In this document: one piece after another, positions 37,540 through 47,545 of the stretch
Layout of the letters: every line of letters begins with the position of its first letter
Numbering within the stretch: position 1 is the stretch's first letter
Source: Flavobacterium sp. TAB 87
GTDB lineage: Bacteria > Bacteroidota > Bacteroidia > Flavobacteriales > Flavobacteriaceae
DNA: 64,000 nucleotides
Direction of reading: 5' to 3'
Assembly (NCBI RefSeq): GCF_001529295.1
Contig: NZ_LLWK01000037.1
Coordinates: 310,001 to 374,000, forward strand
Translations under genes and position numbers: made by a program
The notes under the pieces: model-generated
The model's database searches: none
The model's input: only the letters and a program-made list of their open reading frames with translations
What the model was told of the DNA's origin: nothing

Positions 37540-38589
37540 TTATTTTCTCTTTTTATAAAAGCGATAAATATCTATGACAGGATCTAGAGCTTCATTATTT
37601 TCAATAAAGTTAAATAAATCTTTTGCCATTGCTGGACCTAACATTACACCTCGCGTTCCTAATCCATTAAGAATGTGCAGCTGTTTATAGGTATGATGTG
37701 TCCCCAATAACGGTCTTCTATCTTTTACTGTAGGACGAACACCCGCAAAATGATCCATTATTTCGAAATCACAGTTTATAATTTCTTTGATCCTATCTAC
37801 CAATTCTATTTTTCCTTCCGGAGTTGGCACATCGGTTTTATCACTCCAATTATAAGTAGCTCCCACTTTAAACAAATCATCTCCTAGCGGCAAGATAAAC
37901 ACGCTTGTATTGACGATAACATCAAGATTAAGATTGGGTGCCTTAATAATAAAAAGTTCTCCTTTTGTTCCATCTAAAGGCAAGTCGCTAAAAAAGGGAT
38001 TTGATGCTAGACCAAAACCTTCCGCAAACAGTACGTGCTTGGCTTCGATATTTTTATACTGCACCGAATTTGAGTTTATCTCTAACACATCATATTCAAA
38101 ACGATCTTCTAGAAAAGAATCGATAGATCTTAAATACGAATGATACGCTTCTAGTAATTTTGAAGTATCCACATAACCCGTATGCAGCACTTCCCCATAA
38201 TCGTGAGGAGAATCTATTCCATCATACTTTGTAGTAATTAATTTCGTAGATAAAAAGGGTTCTAAAGAAATTTTATCAGAAGCAGCGAACCAATTGTTTT
38301 GTTCTTCTATCGAAAAAAATTTTCTTAAAATTGGCATCTTGCGATTAAAAACAATGTCGAGCTTCTTCTCGAGTTTGATGTAAAATTCCTCCATTACTTC
38401 CAATTGCCGTTTGGCTTGCCATACTTCGCTAAAGCGCTTTAAAATAACAGGGTTGTAAAATCCTCCAGCAATTTTTGAAGAATTTTGAGAACTATCATCA
38501 ATAACAAGAATTGACTTTTGATGTGCCAATGCTTCTTCTGCGAATGAGATACCAGCTAAACCAGAACCAACAATTAAATAATCTATCAT
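37540..38589 (-). CDS. FAD-dependent oxidoreductase (DAO family)
   Basis: The 349-residue enzyme begins MIDYLIVGSGLAGISFAEEA, a Rossmann GxGxxG for FAD, and ends with a second FAD-contact block LHILNGLGTRGVMLGPAMAK. The layout is that of the D-amino acid oxidase/glycine oxidase family. GVRPTVKDRRPLLG is also typical. The substrate is unknown. It lies immediately downstream of gldN on the same strand, but a terminator separates them. Confidence 0.88.
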   Translation of the reverse strand: MIDYLIVGSGLAGISFAEEALAHQKSILVIDDSSQNSSKIAGGFYNPVILKRFSEVWQAKRQLEVMEEFYIKLEKKLDIVFNRKMPILRKFFSIEEQNNWFAASDKISLEPFLSTKLITTKYDGIDSPHDYGEVLHTGYVDTSKLLEAYHSYLRSIDSFLEDRFEYDVLEINSNSVQYKNIEAKHVLFAEGFGLASNPFFSDLPLDGTKGELFIIKAPNLNLDVIVNTSVFILPLGDDLFKVGATYNWSDKTDVPTPEGKIELVDRIKEIINCDFEIMDHFAGVRPTVKDRRPLLGTHHTYKQLHILNGLGTRGVMLGPAMAKDLFNFIENNEALDPVIDIYRFYKKRK

Positions 38590-38618
38590 GCTGCAAAATT
38601 AAACAATATAGTAAAGCA

Positions 38619-38649
38619 AAAAACTCTTACCATTACAGTAAGAGTTTTT
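38619..38649 (-). terminator. Terminator of the gldKLMN operon
   Basis: A perfect 12-bp stem (AAAAACTCTTAC/GTAAGAGTTTTT) with 7-nt loop lies 22 bp past the gldN stop. Confidence 0.88.
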
Positions 38650-38670
38650 CGTTATAATTATAAAACTAAA

Positions 38671-39564
38671 TTAATAGTTCCACATATCAGACTCAAAGTT
38701 TCTGATTTTTTCTTTGATACGTTCCGCTTCCAGTAATTGGTTTTGCGCATTGTCTTGCATGTATTCTTGAATTTCTCTATCACCATATACATTTTCCTCT
38801 TTGTAAATAACACTATTGAAACGTCTTGAATTCAAGATCTGATCGAATGAAATTGGTAATGCTGAGTTTTTATCATTAAAGGCTTTCGCTTTATGCAATA
38901 CCTCTCTTGCGTCTGGAAAAAAGATCCAAAACATCTCTACATAATCTTTTTCATCACTATTGATTGTATACACGTCTGGTGCAACAGGACAAATTCCAAG
39001 TAAACGATACTTCAATTCACTTTGACGTTTATCAAAATACCAATATCCTTTTATTTTGTACTGTACCACATCTTGAGACGTGATATCTGTACGTAAAACA
39101 TACTCGTCAGACAAACGTAGACCAGCATTAATTTGCTCTCTACCCGCATCTGTCGTATCAATACGAGACAATGAACCTTGGATGTCTTTTAAAGATCTTT
39201 TAGTATTAAAATAACTATCAGCATATACTTCAGTTATCTCGCCACCTTTGATCGCTTTTGCTAAAACATCATACAATGAACGTCTGTCTGAACCAATATT
39301 GGCCGTATCTACAGGAAAGTATAACGGAAAGTTGATTCTTTCATTCAAATCAATCACTTCCCAAACCGTTTTCCCCATTAGAACATCACGATCATGAACA
39401 TAACCATAAACTAATGGTTTATCATTATCAGAGTCTAACTGAGCTGGTGTTTTTAAACCAATTTGGTCTGGTGTTTTTGCATTAAGCAAATTTGACTGTG
39501 CAAAAGAAGTGTAACTTCCAGCTACAGCAACAGCAGCAATTAAAAAATTTCTTATATTCATCAT
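38671..39564 (-). CDS. gldN: Gliding motility / type IX secretion protein GldN
   Basis: The 297-residue periplasmic protein has a signal peptide (about residues 1-22, ending TSFAQ) and the GldN/PorN core with KTVWEVIDLNERINFPLYFP and LRTDITSQDVVQYKIKGYWY. With GldK it forms the ring associated with the outer membrane in the type IX secretion machine. Last gene of gldKLMN, 41 bp after gldM. Confidence 0.97.
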   Translation of the reverse strand: MMNIRNFLIAAVAVAGSYTSFAQSNLLNAKTPDQIGLKTPAQLDSDNDKPLVYGYVHDRDVLMGKTVWEVIDLNERINFPLYFPVDTANIGSDRRSLYDVLAKAIKGGEITEVYADSYFNTKRSLKDIQGSLSRIDTTDAGREQINAGLRLSDEYVLRTDITSQDVVQYKIKGYWYFDKRQSELKYRLLGICPVAPDVYTINSDEKDYVEMFWIFFPDAREVLHKAKAFNDKNSALPISFDQILNSRRFNSVIYKEENVYGDREIQEYMQDNAQNQLLEAERIKEKIRNFESDMWNY

Positions 39565-39605
39565 GGTATCATTATAAGGTATTGACGTAGTTTAAACTAC
39601 TTGTA

Positions 39606-41147
39606 TTATTGTATTTCGAAAATAACTGGAGCAGTTCTTGGCAATAAATAACTACCTGCACCAACTAATTTTGTTTTAATTTCAGAAATAGTAACTTGAT
39701 CACCTCTACCTGCTCTAGAAAGAGCTGATTTACATTGTGCATTAATTTTATTACCTTGAACTACAACTGTAGGTTGCCCAGCAATTTTAAAATTAAATCC
39801 AATAACATCTAAACCAACTTCAAAATCAAAGTCAAGTAATTTAGCACCAATAGTTGCAACCTCTAAGTTTGACTTAGGTCCTGTTACAACACCCATTTCA
39901 CCTCTAATAGTTCCAGTTGGACTAGGAATACCTTTAATTCTAAAAGTCTTTTTATCCGTAACTTTTTCACCATTAGGTAATGTTCCAGTAACTGAAATTG
40001 TAGTTTCTGTACCTGAACCTGGGCTCATGTTATATTTTCCTGCTGAACCTGCAGCAGATAATCCTGGAGCACTAGCAACAATTTTATTAGCATCAACACC
40101 TGCGAATGAAACAGAAATAGGGTTAACCACTCCTCTGTATACTACATTCATTTTATCAGCAGAGATTGTAGCCGAATTAGGTCTTGGCACAACTACATAC
40201 TTTCCAGCAAACTTCAACGGTATGTTTTTACCATCTTCTAAGAAAGTAAATTGACCGTTAATATCTTGTTCTCCAACTCCACCTGCAGTTAAAGAGATCA
40301 CAGCTTGTCCGTTTACAATTTGACCCGGTCCAGAGAAAGATGTTGGTTTAGTATTTTCGTCATAACGACCTAAAACAACTTTACCTGTAACTTTTTCACC
40401 TTGAAAATAAGCATTCTTGTCTAAAACAACAATTGCTTGATAATTGCTATATGAAGCTGCTGCTACTGCCGCTTTTCCTAAAGCACTATTGTAAACATCC
40501 GCTTCTGCTTTCTCTACGTCATTCTGCCAAGCAGATAATTTTGCAGCACTTGCAATCGCAGGAAAACCTTTAAAGTGATACGAAAGATATTTATCTTTTA
40601 CACCATCTTTATTCTTCACATCTGAAACATCAAATTTCTTTTCAATTTCAGAAATGATCAAAGAATATTTTTTATCAGTTCCCAAAGCAGTTTTCATGTC
40701 TGCTTTATATTTTTGAATTCTAGCTTCAATTTCTTTACCTTTAGGCGTATATCCTTCTCCAGTAAACCAATCGTCGATATTATCACCTTTGTCCATCGAT
40801 TCGTAAGGTAGTTTGCCCGTTTCTGGGTCAATTTCGAATCCTTTAATAGACTGAGTTTTTAAAGTAGCGATGTAGTCATAAAAATCTTTTGAAATTTTTT
40901 CTACTTTGTGAGCAGTAACTGCTGCCATTTCAAATTCTCCTTTTGCTTCCGCTGCTTTTAAATCTAAAGACGATAATAAAGATGCATTATTTGCTTTTGA
41001 TGTAGAATTTGAAGATTCAAATTTCTCATTAAACAAACCAAACCCCGATATAACTTCCTTTGAAACATTCATTGCCAACATTGCGATGAAAACCAAATAC
41101 ATTAGGTTAATCATCTTCTGTCTAGGGGTTAATTTTCCTCCTGCCAT
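39606..41147 (-). CDS. gldM: Gliding motility / type IX secretion motor protein GldM
   Basis: The 513-residue protein begins MAGGKLTPRQKMINLMYLVF with a single membrane helix (about 14-32) and a long periplasmic part made of stacked Ig-like domains. GldM and GldL form the proton-driven motor that powers gliding and type IX secretion. Length and N-terminus fit the F. johnsoniae family. Lies 50 bp downstream of gldL. Confidence 0.97.
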   Translation of the reverse strand: MAGGKLTPRQKMINLMYLVFIAMLAMNVSKEVISGFGLFNEKFESSNSTSKANNASLLSSLDLKAAEAKGEFEMAAVTAHKVEKISKDFYDYIATLKTQSIKGFEIDPETGKLPYESMDKGDNIDDWFTGEGYTPKGKEIEARIQKYKADMKTALGTDKKYSLIISEIEKKFDVSDVKNKDGVKDKYLSYHFKGFPAIASAAKLSAWQNDVEKAEADVYNSALGKAAVAAASYSNYQAIVVLDKNAYFQGEKVTGKVVLGRYDENTKPTSFSGPGQIVNGQAVISLTAGGVGEQDINGQFTFLEDGKNIPLKFAGKYVVVPRPNSATISADKMNVVYRGVVNPISVSFAGVDANKIVASAPGLSAAGSAGKYNMSPGSGTETTISVTGTLPNGEKVTDKKTFRIKGIPSPTGTIRGEMGVVTGPKSNLEVATIGAKLLDFDFEVGLDVIGFNFKIAGQPTVVVQGNKINAQCKSALSRAGRGDQVTISEIKTKLVGAGSYLLPRTAPVIFEIQ

Positions 41148-41197
41148 ATTTTCTAATACTTAGTTATTTGTTAAAATTTAATAGTTTAAATAACTAA

Positions 41198-41845
41198 TTA
41201 TCCTTTGTTGCTCATAGCTGATAACATACCACCGTAAACATTGTTTAAAGATGCTATATTAGCTGTCATAGATTGCATTTGCTCTTTTAATTTACCTGCA
41301 TTTTCAGCAATTTCTTTATTAGCTTCTGCATTTCTACCAGCACTTTCTAATTGTACTTTGTATAAACTGTTTAATGACTCCATTTGCGCAGCAGCCATAG
41401 ACAATTCTTCACTGTATTTTTTTGTAGCAGCGATTCCGTCAGCAGCTGGCGCAATATTTTTTGCAGCTGATTCGAAATTTTTGATACTGTTTCCTAAACT
41501 TGCCATCAATTCACCATCAATTTTAGCATCTTTAAGCATTGCATCTAATTTTTGAGACAACATCCCTTGCACTTCAGCAGGTGCTTCTACTTTAGCAACT
41601 CTTTGTATTTTAGTACCGTTTGCTAATTCTGGGTATACTAATGTCCAGTCTAATTCATCATCAACTGGTTCAAAAGCTGAAAGAGCAAAAATTAAAGCCT
41701 CAGTTACCAATCCGATAGAAAGCATCAAAGTTCCTGTTAATGGTCCAATTTCAAAGTGAGTAATTTTGAATAAAGCTCCAATGATTACTACTGCCGCTCC
41801 CATACCATAAGCGAAATTCATTACTTTTTTACTTAACAATGCCAT
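41198..41845 (-). CDS. gldL: Gliding motility / type IX secretion motor protein GldL
   Basis: The 215-residue inner-membrane protein has two helices (about residues 10-28 and 34-55), including the conserved Glu in KITHFEIGPLTGTLMLSIGL, then a cytoplasmic helical tail to the C-terminus. GldL is the pentameric stator-like ring around a GldM dimer. Lies 54 bp downstream of gldK. Confidence 0.97.
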   Translation of the reverse strand: MALLSKKVMNFAYGMGAAVVIIGALFKITHFEIGPLTGTLMLSIGLVTEALIFALSAFEPVDDELDWTLVYPELANGTKIQRVAKVEAPAEVQGMLSQKLDAMLKDAKIDGELMASLGNSIKNFESAAKNIAPAADGIAATKKYSEELSMAAAQMESLNSLYKVQLESAGRNAEANKEIAENAGKLKEQMQSMTANIASLNNVYGGMLSAMSNKG

Positions 41846-41899
41846 AATTTTAAATTTTTAATAGATTAATTAGATTTGGGTGTATTTATGTTTATTCAA

Positions 41900-43291
41900 T
41901 TACTTTTTAGTACCGGTAGTTTGAGTTCCCATGTAATCCTGAACTGTTCTAAAACCAATAAAACTTCTTGCAGAATCTGCATATTCAAAATCTCTTGTAC
42001 TTACTTGAAGAAAGTAAGCAACATCTTTCCAAGAACCCCCACGAACTACTTTACGTTTGTTTGAAGCATCCAATACGTTTGGATTCATTGTTGAAACATA
42101 TTCGTAAGCATTTGGATTATATGAGGAGTCAGTCCATTCTGCAACGTTACCAGCCATATTATATAAATTGTATCCATTTGGATCAAATGATTTTGCTTCT
42201 ACCGTATATAATGCATCATCAGCAGCATAATCTCCTCTATTAGGTTTGAAGTTTGCTAAAAAACACCCTCTATCACTTTTTACATAAGGACCTCCCCATG
42301 GATACGTAGCAGATTCTAAACCACCTCGTGCAGCATACTCCCATTCTGCCTCTGTTGGCAAACGGAATGCATTGACTAAGTCGCGGCCTTTCTTTTTAGA
42401 TTTGATGTAATTGTTTTTGTTTAATGTTCTCCACGCGCAAAATGCTTTAGCTTGTGTCCATTTAACACCAACAACAGGATATTCTCCATACGCTTTATGC
42501 CAGAAGTAATCATTGTGCATTGGTTCATTATAAGAGTAAGAGAAATCTTTAATCCAAACTGTAGTATCAGGATACACAGCAATTTCTTCTGTTTTAACGA
42601 AATCTTTACGTTTACCCACCTTAGCTTTTGCTGCAGCTTGAATATCCATCCAAGAATATCTGAACTTCAATTTATTAACATCAATAGTTCTTAATCCATT
42701 GTAAGATTCTTCTATTGGTAAGTACATTGAATCCATCACTTCACTATAATATTCGTCAGGATATTGTTGCGTATCTTTGATTAATTTTACTTTGCGATTT
42801 AATTTTCTACCTGCATACTGATCGTCTGCTGTTCCAACACTATAATAGTTGTCGTACATGTATTTATCATAAGCTGACATTTTCTCTGGCTCAGAGTCAT
42901 TAAAAGCAAAGTCTCCAATACTACCTGCATTTTTACCTTTACCTCCACCTGGCTTTTGACCTGTTTCATCTGCCAAAATAGCCAAACGAACGCGCATTAC
43001 TGAATCTTTTACCCATTCAACAAACTGACGATACTCACTATTAGTGATTTCCGTCTCGTCCATATAGAAAGCACGAACAGTAACTGTTTTTGTAGGCGCA
43101 TCTTCTACTTCTGCCAAATCATCATCAGGTTTTCCCATAATGTAAGATCCACCTGGAACAAGTGCCATTCCGTACGGCTTTTCGGGATACCATTTCCCTC
43201 CCTTAACACCAACTAACTCACCTTTGTCACTTGATCTACCACAGCTAATTAATAGTGTTAAAATTGCCGCAAATGCAATAAACTTCTTCAT
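41900..43291 (-). CDS. gldK: Gliding motility lipoprotein GldK
   Basis: The 463-residue outer-membrane lipoprotein has a lipobox ending at Cys17 (LLISC) and a formylglycine-generating-enzyme-like (SUMF1) fold, with PGGSYIMGKPDDD, LPTEAEWEYAARGGLE and VRGGSWKDVAYFLQ. The fold is used structurally: GldK makes a ring with GldN. First gene of gldKLMN with its own promoter. Confidence 0.97.
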   Translation of the reverse strand: MKKFIAFAAILTLLISCGRSSDKGELVGVKGGKWYPEKPYGMALVPGGSYIMGKPDDDLAEVEDAPTKTVTVRAFYMDETEITNSEYRQFVEWVKDSVMRVRLAILADETGQKPGGGKGKNAGSIGDFAFNDSEPEKMSAYDKYMYDNYYSVGTADDQYAGRKLNRKVKLIKDTQQYPDEYYSEVMDSMYLPIEESYNGLRTIDVNKLKFRYSWMDIQAAAKAKVGKRKDFVKTEEIAVYPDTTVWIKDFSYSYNEPMHNDYFWHKAYGEYPVVGVKWTQAKAFCAWRTLNKNNYIKSKKKGRDLVNAFRLPTEAEWEYAARGGLESATYPWGGPYVKSDRGCFLANFKPNRGDYAADDALYTVEAKSFDPNGYNLYNMAGNVAEWTDSSYNPNAYEYVSTMNPNVLDASNKRKVVRGGSWKDVAYFLQVSTRDFEYADSARSFIGFRTVQDYMGTQTTGTKK

Positions 43292-43326
43292 ATAAATTTG
43301 GATTATCTATTCATTATTTAAGTTCG

Positions 43327-43334
43327 CAAACGTA
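43327..43334 (-). promoter_or_regulatory. -7 element (TACGTTTG) of gldKLMN
   Basis: The minus strand reads TACGTTTG 35 bp before the gldK ATG, an exact TAnnTTTG match. The rest of the gap to 43550 is A/T-rich and empty. Confidence 0.6.
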
Positions 43335-43550
43335 TTTATAATTTTTATTAAAAACAATAAGTTTTCTTAAATTTTATTTGAGAGTCCAAAAATAAAGTTA
43401 AAAAAAATAAAAAAAAAATATTTATTCGACAAACTGTTTAAAAAAAACGTTATAAGACATTGAAATTAATTAAGATACATCTAATTCTTACTAAATTAAC
43501 AATAATTTAGTTACGAAAATGTAGTCTTATTAAAAGCTATAAAACCGATA

Positions 43551-44699
43551 TTAAACGATATTCTTTCGCTGTGCTTTCCACCACCTCTCGGGGATTTCTT
43601 GATTGCAAGCACTCAAATACTCGTCGTAAGAACACGGTAATAACGTATTTCGCTTGAGTTTATTATGGTCAGACGATATAAACGGAATTTCTATCCACCA
43701 ACGATCTGTTTTATCACTCTTATAAAACACGAGTTCTTCTCCTTCAAGAGGAACAATATATTTAATATAATTTGTACGAGTACCGAAAGGATACTCTTTT
43801 GATCGGTAATGATAGCCTTCAATAAAGTACCAGATCATTTGTGCTATTATTACAGATTCTGGCGTAGAACTATTCTGATTAAAAATTCCTAGAGACGAAA
43901 CTTTATCACTAATACCAGCATAACGAGCCAAAGCGCATATCTCTTTTCCGTCAAAACCGTTCGGTTCGAAGGCAACCATATTAGCAGAAAAAGAAGATTG
44001 AACTGAATTCATATCAATACTAACTAAGTCAGCATCGCGAAAAACAGGTTCTGCTAAAGCGATATTATTTGAAATTTCTCCCAGACGATACGCATCAAAA
44101 AATAATTTCTGAATGAGGTCAATTTCTTCCTGAGAATTGTAATAGGTCTGATACCCTATATTAGAATAATTGAATAAATTATTAGGTTGATCAATTATTA
44201 TTTTGGATAAATAAGAGTTTGCGGTTATAGTCTCGTTTTCTTTTCCAAAATCAAATTTATTATCTACAGCAACTACATTCACCATTTGCTCTAAGTCATC
44301 GTACGCACGATATAAAGCATAAGTTAAATCTTGTGAGCCGCCAATAACTATAGGAATAATTTTATTTTTTATTAAATTACTCGTCACTTTCTTAAGTGCA
44401 AAGTAGGTGTCTTCTACGGCTTCACCTGGCAAAATATCACCTAAATCTGCAATTGACGCATCCCAATTTCCTGGAAACATTGCATACAGTTTTTTACGGA
44501 TAGCGGTTAAATTTACAAGGTTTGCATTAGCATTTCCACGATTATCTAATACTCCTACAATAGCAAGATCAATTTTGCTTAGTTCCGGCACTTGATCATT
44601 CGTATGAAAAACAATTTTACTTCCTAGTTCTTGAGAAGACAACGAGCTAACGTAGCTCATAAGAGCGACATCAACGGGTTTTAGAAAATCAAATTCCAT
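43551..44699 (-). CDS. Arginase/formimidoylglutamase-fold protein with degraded metal ligands
   Basis: The 382-residue protein aligns with formimidoylglutamase and agmatinase (arginase superfamily), but the Mn-binding motifs are changed. GGSHD is GGSQD (Gln123), DxHxD is DNKFD (Asp146, Lys148, Asp150), and SxDxD is SIDMN (Asp229, Asn231). Three of the six metal ligands are therefore replaced. Hydrolase activity is doubtful; it may be a structural or regulatory relative. It sits 8 bp after topA and upstream of gldK. No other histidine-degradation gene is near. Automatic annotation would likely call it formimidoylglutamase. Confidence 0.85.
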   Translation of the reverse strand: MEFDFLKPVDVALMSYVSSLSSQELGSKIVFHTNDQVPELSKIDLAIVGVLDNRGNANANLVNLTAIRKKLYAMFPGNWDASIADLGDILPGEAVEDTYFALKKVTSNLIKNKIIPIVIGGSQDLTYALYRAYDDLEQMVNVVAVDNKFDFGKENETITANSYLSKIIIDQPNNLFNYSNIGYQTYYNSQEEIDLIQKLFFDAYRLGEISNNIALAEPVFRDADLVSIDMNSVQSSFSANMVAFEPNGFDGKEICALARYAGISDKVSSLGIFNQNSSTPESVIIAQMIWYFIEGYHYRSKEYPFGTRTNYIKYIVPLEGEELVFYKSDKTDRWWIEIPFISSDHNKLKRNTLLPCSYDEYLSACNQEIPERWWKAQRKNIV

Positions 44700-44707
44700 T
44701 GGCTACT

Positions 44708-47245
44708 TTATTTCTTTTTAACAGTTGGTTTTTTTACAGTCGCTTTTTTTGCCGCAGGAGCTTTCTTCGCTGCCGGTGCTTTTTTGGTTGCTGTTTTCTT
44801 CGCCGGTGTTTTTTTGGCAATCATTTCTTGAACTTCTTCCAATGTTAATTTTGTAGCATCAACATCTTTACTTAATTCAATTTTAATTTTGCCTTTGGTA
44901 ATCACAGAGCGTCCCCAACGTGCTTTCTCGACCAAAATGCCTTCGTCTTCCCAATTGTGAAGAACCTTGTCAATATTTTTTTGTAATTTATCTTCTATCA
45001 AGAATTCAATATCTGATTGGGATAAATTATCGAAGTCAAATTTCTTAGATACATTAATAAATATCCCGTTCCATTTAATAAAGGGTCCGAAACGTCCCGT
45101 TCCTTTTTGAACAGGTTCTGCTTTATAAACCGCAATTGGCGCATCTGCTAATGCTTTTTCATCTATTAATTCTTCTGCTCTTTCTTGAGAAACATCTAAC
45201 GGATTTTCTCCTCTCGGTAGAGAGATAAAAACACTTCCATGACGCACATAAGGACCATAACGACCATTACTAACTTCCACTTCTTCTCCTTTGTATTCTC
45301 CTAAAGATTTAGGCAGTAAAAATAAATTTAAAGCTTCCTCAAGCGTAATGTTTCCAATGTTTTGATCGCTCATTAAACTAGCAAACTTCTTCTCTTCATC
45401 GTCTGCTTCCCCAATTTGAGCCATCGGTCCGAATTTACCCAAACGAACAGAAACTTGCTTACCGCTTTCAGGATGTACTCCTAAAATACGCTCTCCACTT
45501 TCACGCTCGGCATTTTCTTCAACATCTTTAACATTTGGATGAAATTTATCGTAGAACTCTTTCATCATAAAAGCCCAGTCGATATTTCCTTCGGCAATCT
45601 CATCAAAATCTTGCTCTACCTTTGCAGTAAAATTATAATCTAAAATAGTTCCGAAATTTTTAACCAAAAAATCGGTTACAATTGTACCAATATCGGTTGG
45701 AACTAATTTTCCTTTATCAGATCCTGTATTTTCTTTTAATAGCTTTTCCTCCACTTTGCTTGCTTGCAAGATCAGTTGCGTATAGGCACGCTCTTGACCT
45801 TCTAAAGTTCCTTTTTCAACATAATTTCTATTAATAATAGTAGAAATAGTTGGTGCGTAAGTTGATGGACGTCCAATTCCTAACTCTTCTAATTTCTTAA
45901 CCAAAGAAGCCTCAGTATAACGGGCTGGCGGTCTAGAATATCTCTCGGTTGCTGTAATAAACGTATTCGCTAATTTTTCGTTCACTTTCATCGCAGGCAA
46001 CATTCCTTCTTGCTCTTCTTCATCGTCATCATGACCTTCCAAATATACTTTTAGAAAACCTTCAAATAGTAATACTTCACCAGAGGCAGCAAAAATTTCG
46101 TTGTGTTTGTCTGCTTCAATTTTAACATTGGTGCGCTCTAATTGGGCATCACTCATTTGAGAAGCCAATGTACGTTTCCAAATTAAATCGTACAAACGTG
46201 CTTGATCGCGGTCAATATTTACGGTGTGGCGCGACATATCAGTCGGTCGAATGGCTTCGTGCGCTTCTTGTGCTCCTTTACTTTTATTCGTAAACGTTCT
46301 CGGTTTTGAAAATTCTTTACCGTATGATTTTATAATTTCAGCTTCGGCAGCGGCCATCGCGTCTTTAGAAAGATTAACACTATCGGTTCTCATGTACGTA
46401 ATCAATCCTGCTTCGTACAAACGTTGCGCTAACTGCATGGTGATTCCCACTGGCAAATACAATTTTCGCGCTGCTTCTTGTTGTAAAGTTGACGTTGTAA
46501 ACGGTCCTGTTGGAGATTTTTTGGTTGGTTTGGTTTCTAAATCTGATACTTTAAACGAAGCTCCAATATTTTGATTTAAAAAAGCATCTGCTTCTTTCTT
46601 TGTACTGAAGTTTTTAGGCAATTTTGCTTTAAATGATTTTCCATCTTCATTTTTAAATTCAGCTACAACAGAATAACTAGCAATTGCATTAAAGTTTTGA
46701 ATTTCACGTTCTCTTTCTACAATTAAACGAACCGAAACCGATTGTACACGACCGGCAGACAAACCACCTTTTATTTTACGCCATAAAACAGGCGAAAGTT
46801 CGTAACCTACCAAACGGTCTAATACACGGCGAGCTTGCTGCGCATTTACCAAATTATAGTCTATTTCTCTTGGATTATCAATGGCTTTTAAAATAGCCGT
46901 TTTGGTAATTTCATGAAAAACAATTCGTTTTGTTTTTTTGATATCTAGTTTCAGTTCTTCCGCAAGATGCCATGAAATAGCTTCTCCTTCGCGGTCCTCA
47001 TCACTCGCTAGCCAAACCATATCGGCTTTTTTAGCTAAGGCTTTTAACTTACTTACTAATGCTTTTTTATCTGGAGATACTTCATATTTGGGTTTGAAGT
47101 TGTTCGCTACATCTACACCAATTTCTTTGGAAGGCAAGTCGGCAATATGCCCGTAACTTGACTCCACTTGAAAATCACTTCCTAAAAATTTCTCTATTGT
47201 TTTCGCCTTTGCAGGGGACTCCACTATCACTAAATTCTTTGCCAT
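44708..47245 (-). CDS. topA: DNA topoisomerase I
   Basis: The ATG at 47245 (MAKNLVIVESPAKAKTIEKF) is chosen over a start 21 bp upstream because the Toprim domain begins there. The 845-residue enzyme has Toprim (about 1-115), the catalytic Tyr in GLITYMRTDSVNLS (about residue 285), the core domains, several C-terminal TopA repeats (VSVRLGKFGPMAQIG type) without zinc-finger Cys clusters, and a Lys/Ala/Pro-rich tail. It relaxes negative supercoils. The Lys-rich tail is a usual feature of the group. Confidence 0.97.
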   Translation of the reverse strand: MAKNLVIVESPAKAKTIEKFLGSDFQVESSYGHIADLPSKEIGVDVANNFKPKYEVSPDKKALVSKLKALAKKADMVWLASDEDREGEAISWHLAEELKLDIKKTKRIVFHEITKTAILKAIDNPREIDYNLVNAQQARRVLDRLVGYELSPVLWRKIKGGLSAGRVQSVSVRLIVEREREIQNFNAIASYSVVAEFKNEDGKSFKAKLPKNFSTKKEADAFLNQNIGASFKVSDLETKPTKKSPTGPFTTSTLQQEAARKLYLPVGITMQLAQRLYEAGLITYMRTDSVNLSKDAMAAAEAEIIKSYGKEFSKPRTFTNKSKGAQEAHEAIRPTDMSRHTVNIDRDQARLYDLIWKRTLASQMSDAQLERTNVKIEADKHNEIFAASGEVLLFEGFLKVYLEGHDDDEEEQEGMLPAMKVNEKLANTFITATERYSRPPARYTEASLVKKLEELGIGRPSTYAPTISTIINRNYVEKGTLEGQERAYTQLILQASKVEEKLLKENTGSDKGKLVPTDIGTIVTDFLVKNFGTILDYNFTAKVEQDFDEIAEGNIDWAFMMKEFYDKFHPNVKDVEENAERESGERILGVHPESGKQVSVRLGKFGPMAQIGEADDEEKKFASLMSDQNIGNITLEEALNLFLLPKSLGEYKGEEVEVSNGRYGPYVRHGSVFISLPRGENPLDVSQERAEELIDEKALADAPIAVYKAEPVQKGTGRFGPFIKWNGIFINVSKKFDFDNLSQSDIEFLIEDKLQKNIDKVLHNWEDEGILVEKARWGRSVITKGKIKIELSKDVDATKLTLEEVQEMIAKKTPAKKTATKKAPAAKKAPAAKKATVKKPTVKKK

Positions 47246-47263
47246 TGCTCTATTTTTCTGCGA

Positions 47264-47271
47264 CAAAAGTA
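47264..47271 (-). promoter_or_regulatory. -7 element (TACTTTTG) of topA
   Basis: The minus strand reads TACTTTTG 18 bp before the topA ATG. Confidence 0.6.
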
Positions 47272-47348
47272 GAAGTTTTTTTTAAATATAAGGTGCTAGT
47301 TTATTTATTTGAAAAAAATAGCCATTTGTTTGCTACTATATATAGGTA

Positions 47349-47391
47349 GAAATACAACTAAAAAAGAGCTGATTATCAGCAGTTGTATTTC
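47349..47391. repeat. Nested inverted repeat in the topA/miaB divergent gap
   Basis: GAAATACAACT (47349-47359) pairs with AGTTGTATTTC (47381-47391), and between them lies the palindrome GCTGATTATCAGC (47368-47380). It has no T-run. It may be a cruciform-forming or regulatory element. The gap 47246-47617 contains no other gene. Confidence 0.55.
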
Positions 47392-47545
47392 CAATTATTA
47401 CATTAAATATTATTTTGAAAACGATTTTTAGCCCTGGTAGCAGCGACATCCTTTTGTTCTGTGCCACTGCACACAACACAAGATACAGCGGATAACAGGA
47501 AATAGCTAATAAATAAAAAATCTAAAACATTGTTAATTCTTGCAC

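Noticed and set aside
44708..44850. Lys/Ala-rich repeats at the end of topA as a separate repeat element
   Set aside because: They encode the basic low-complexity tail of topoisomerase I, common in this group.
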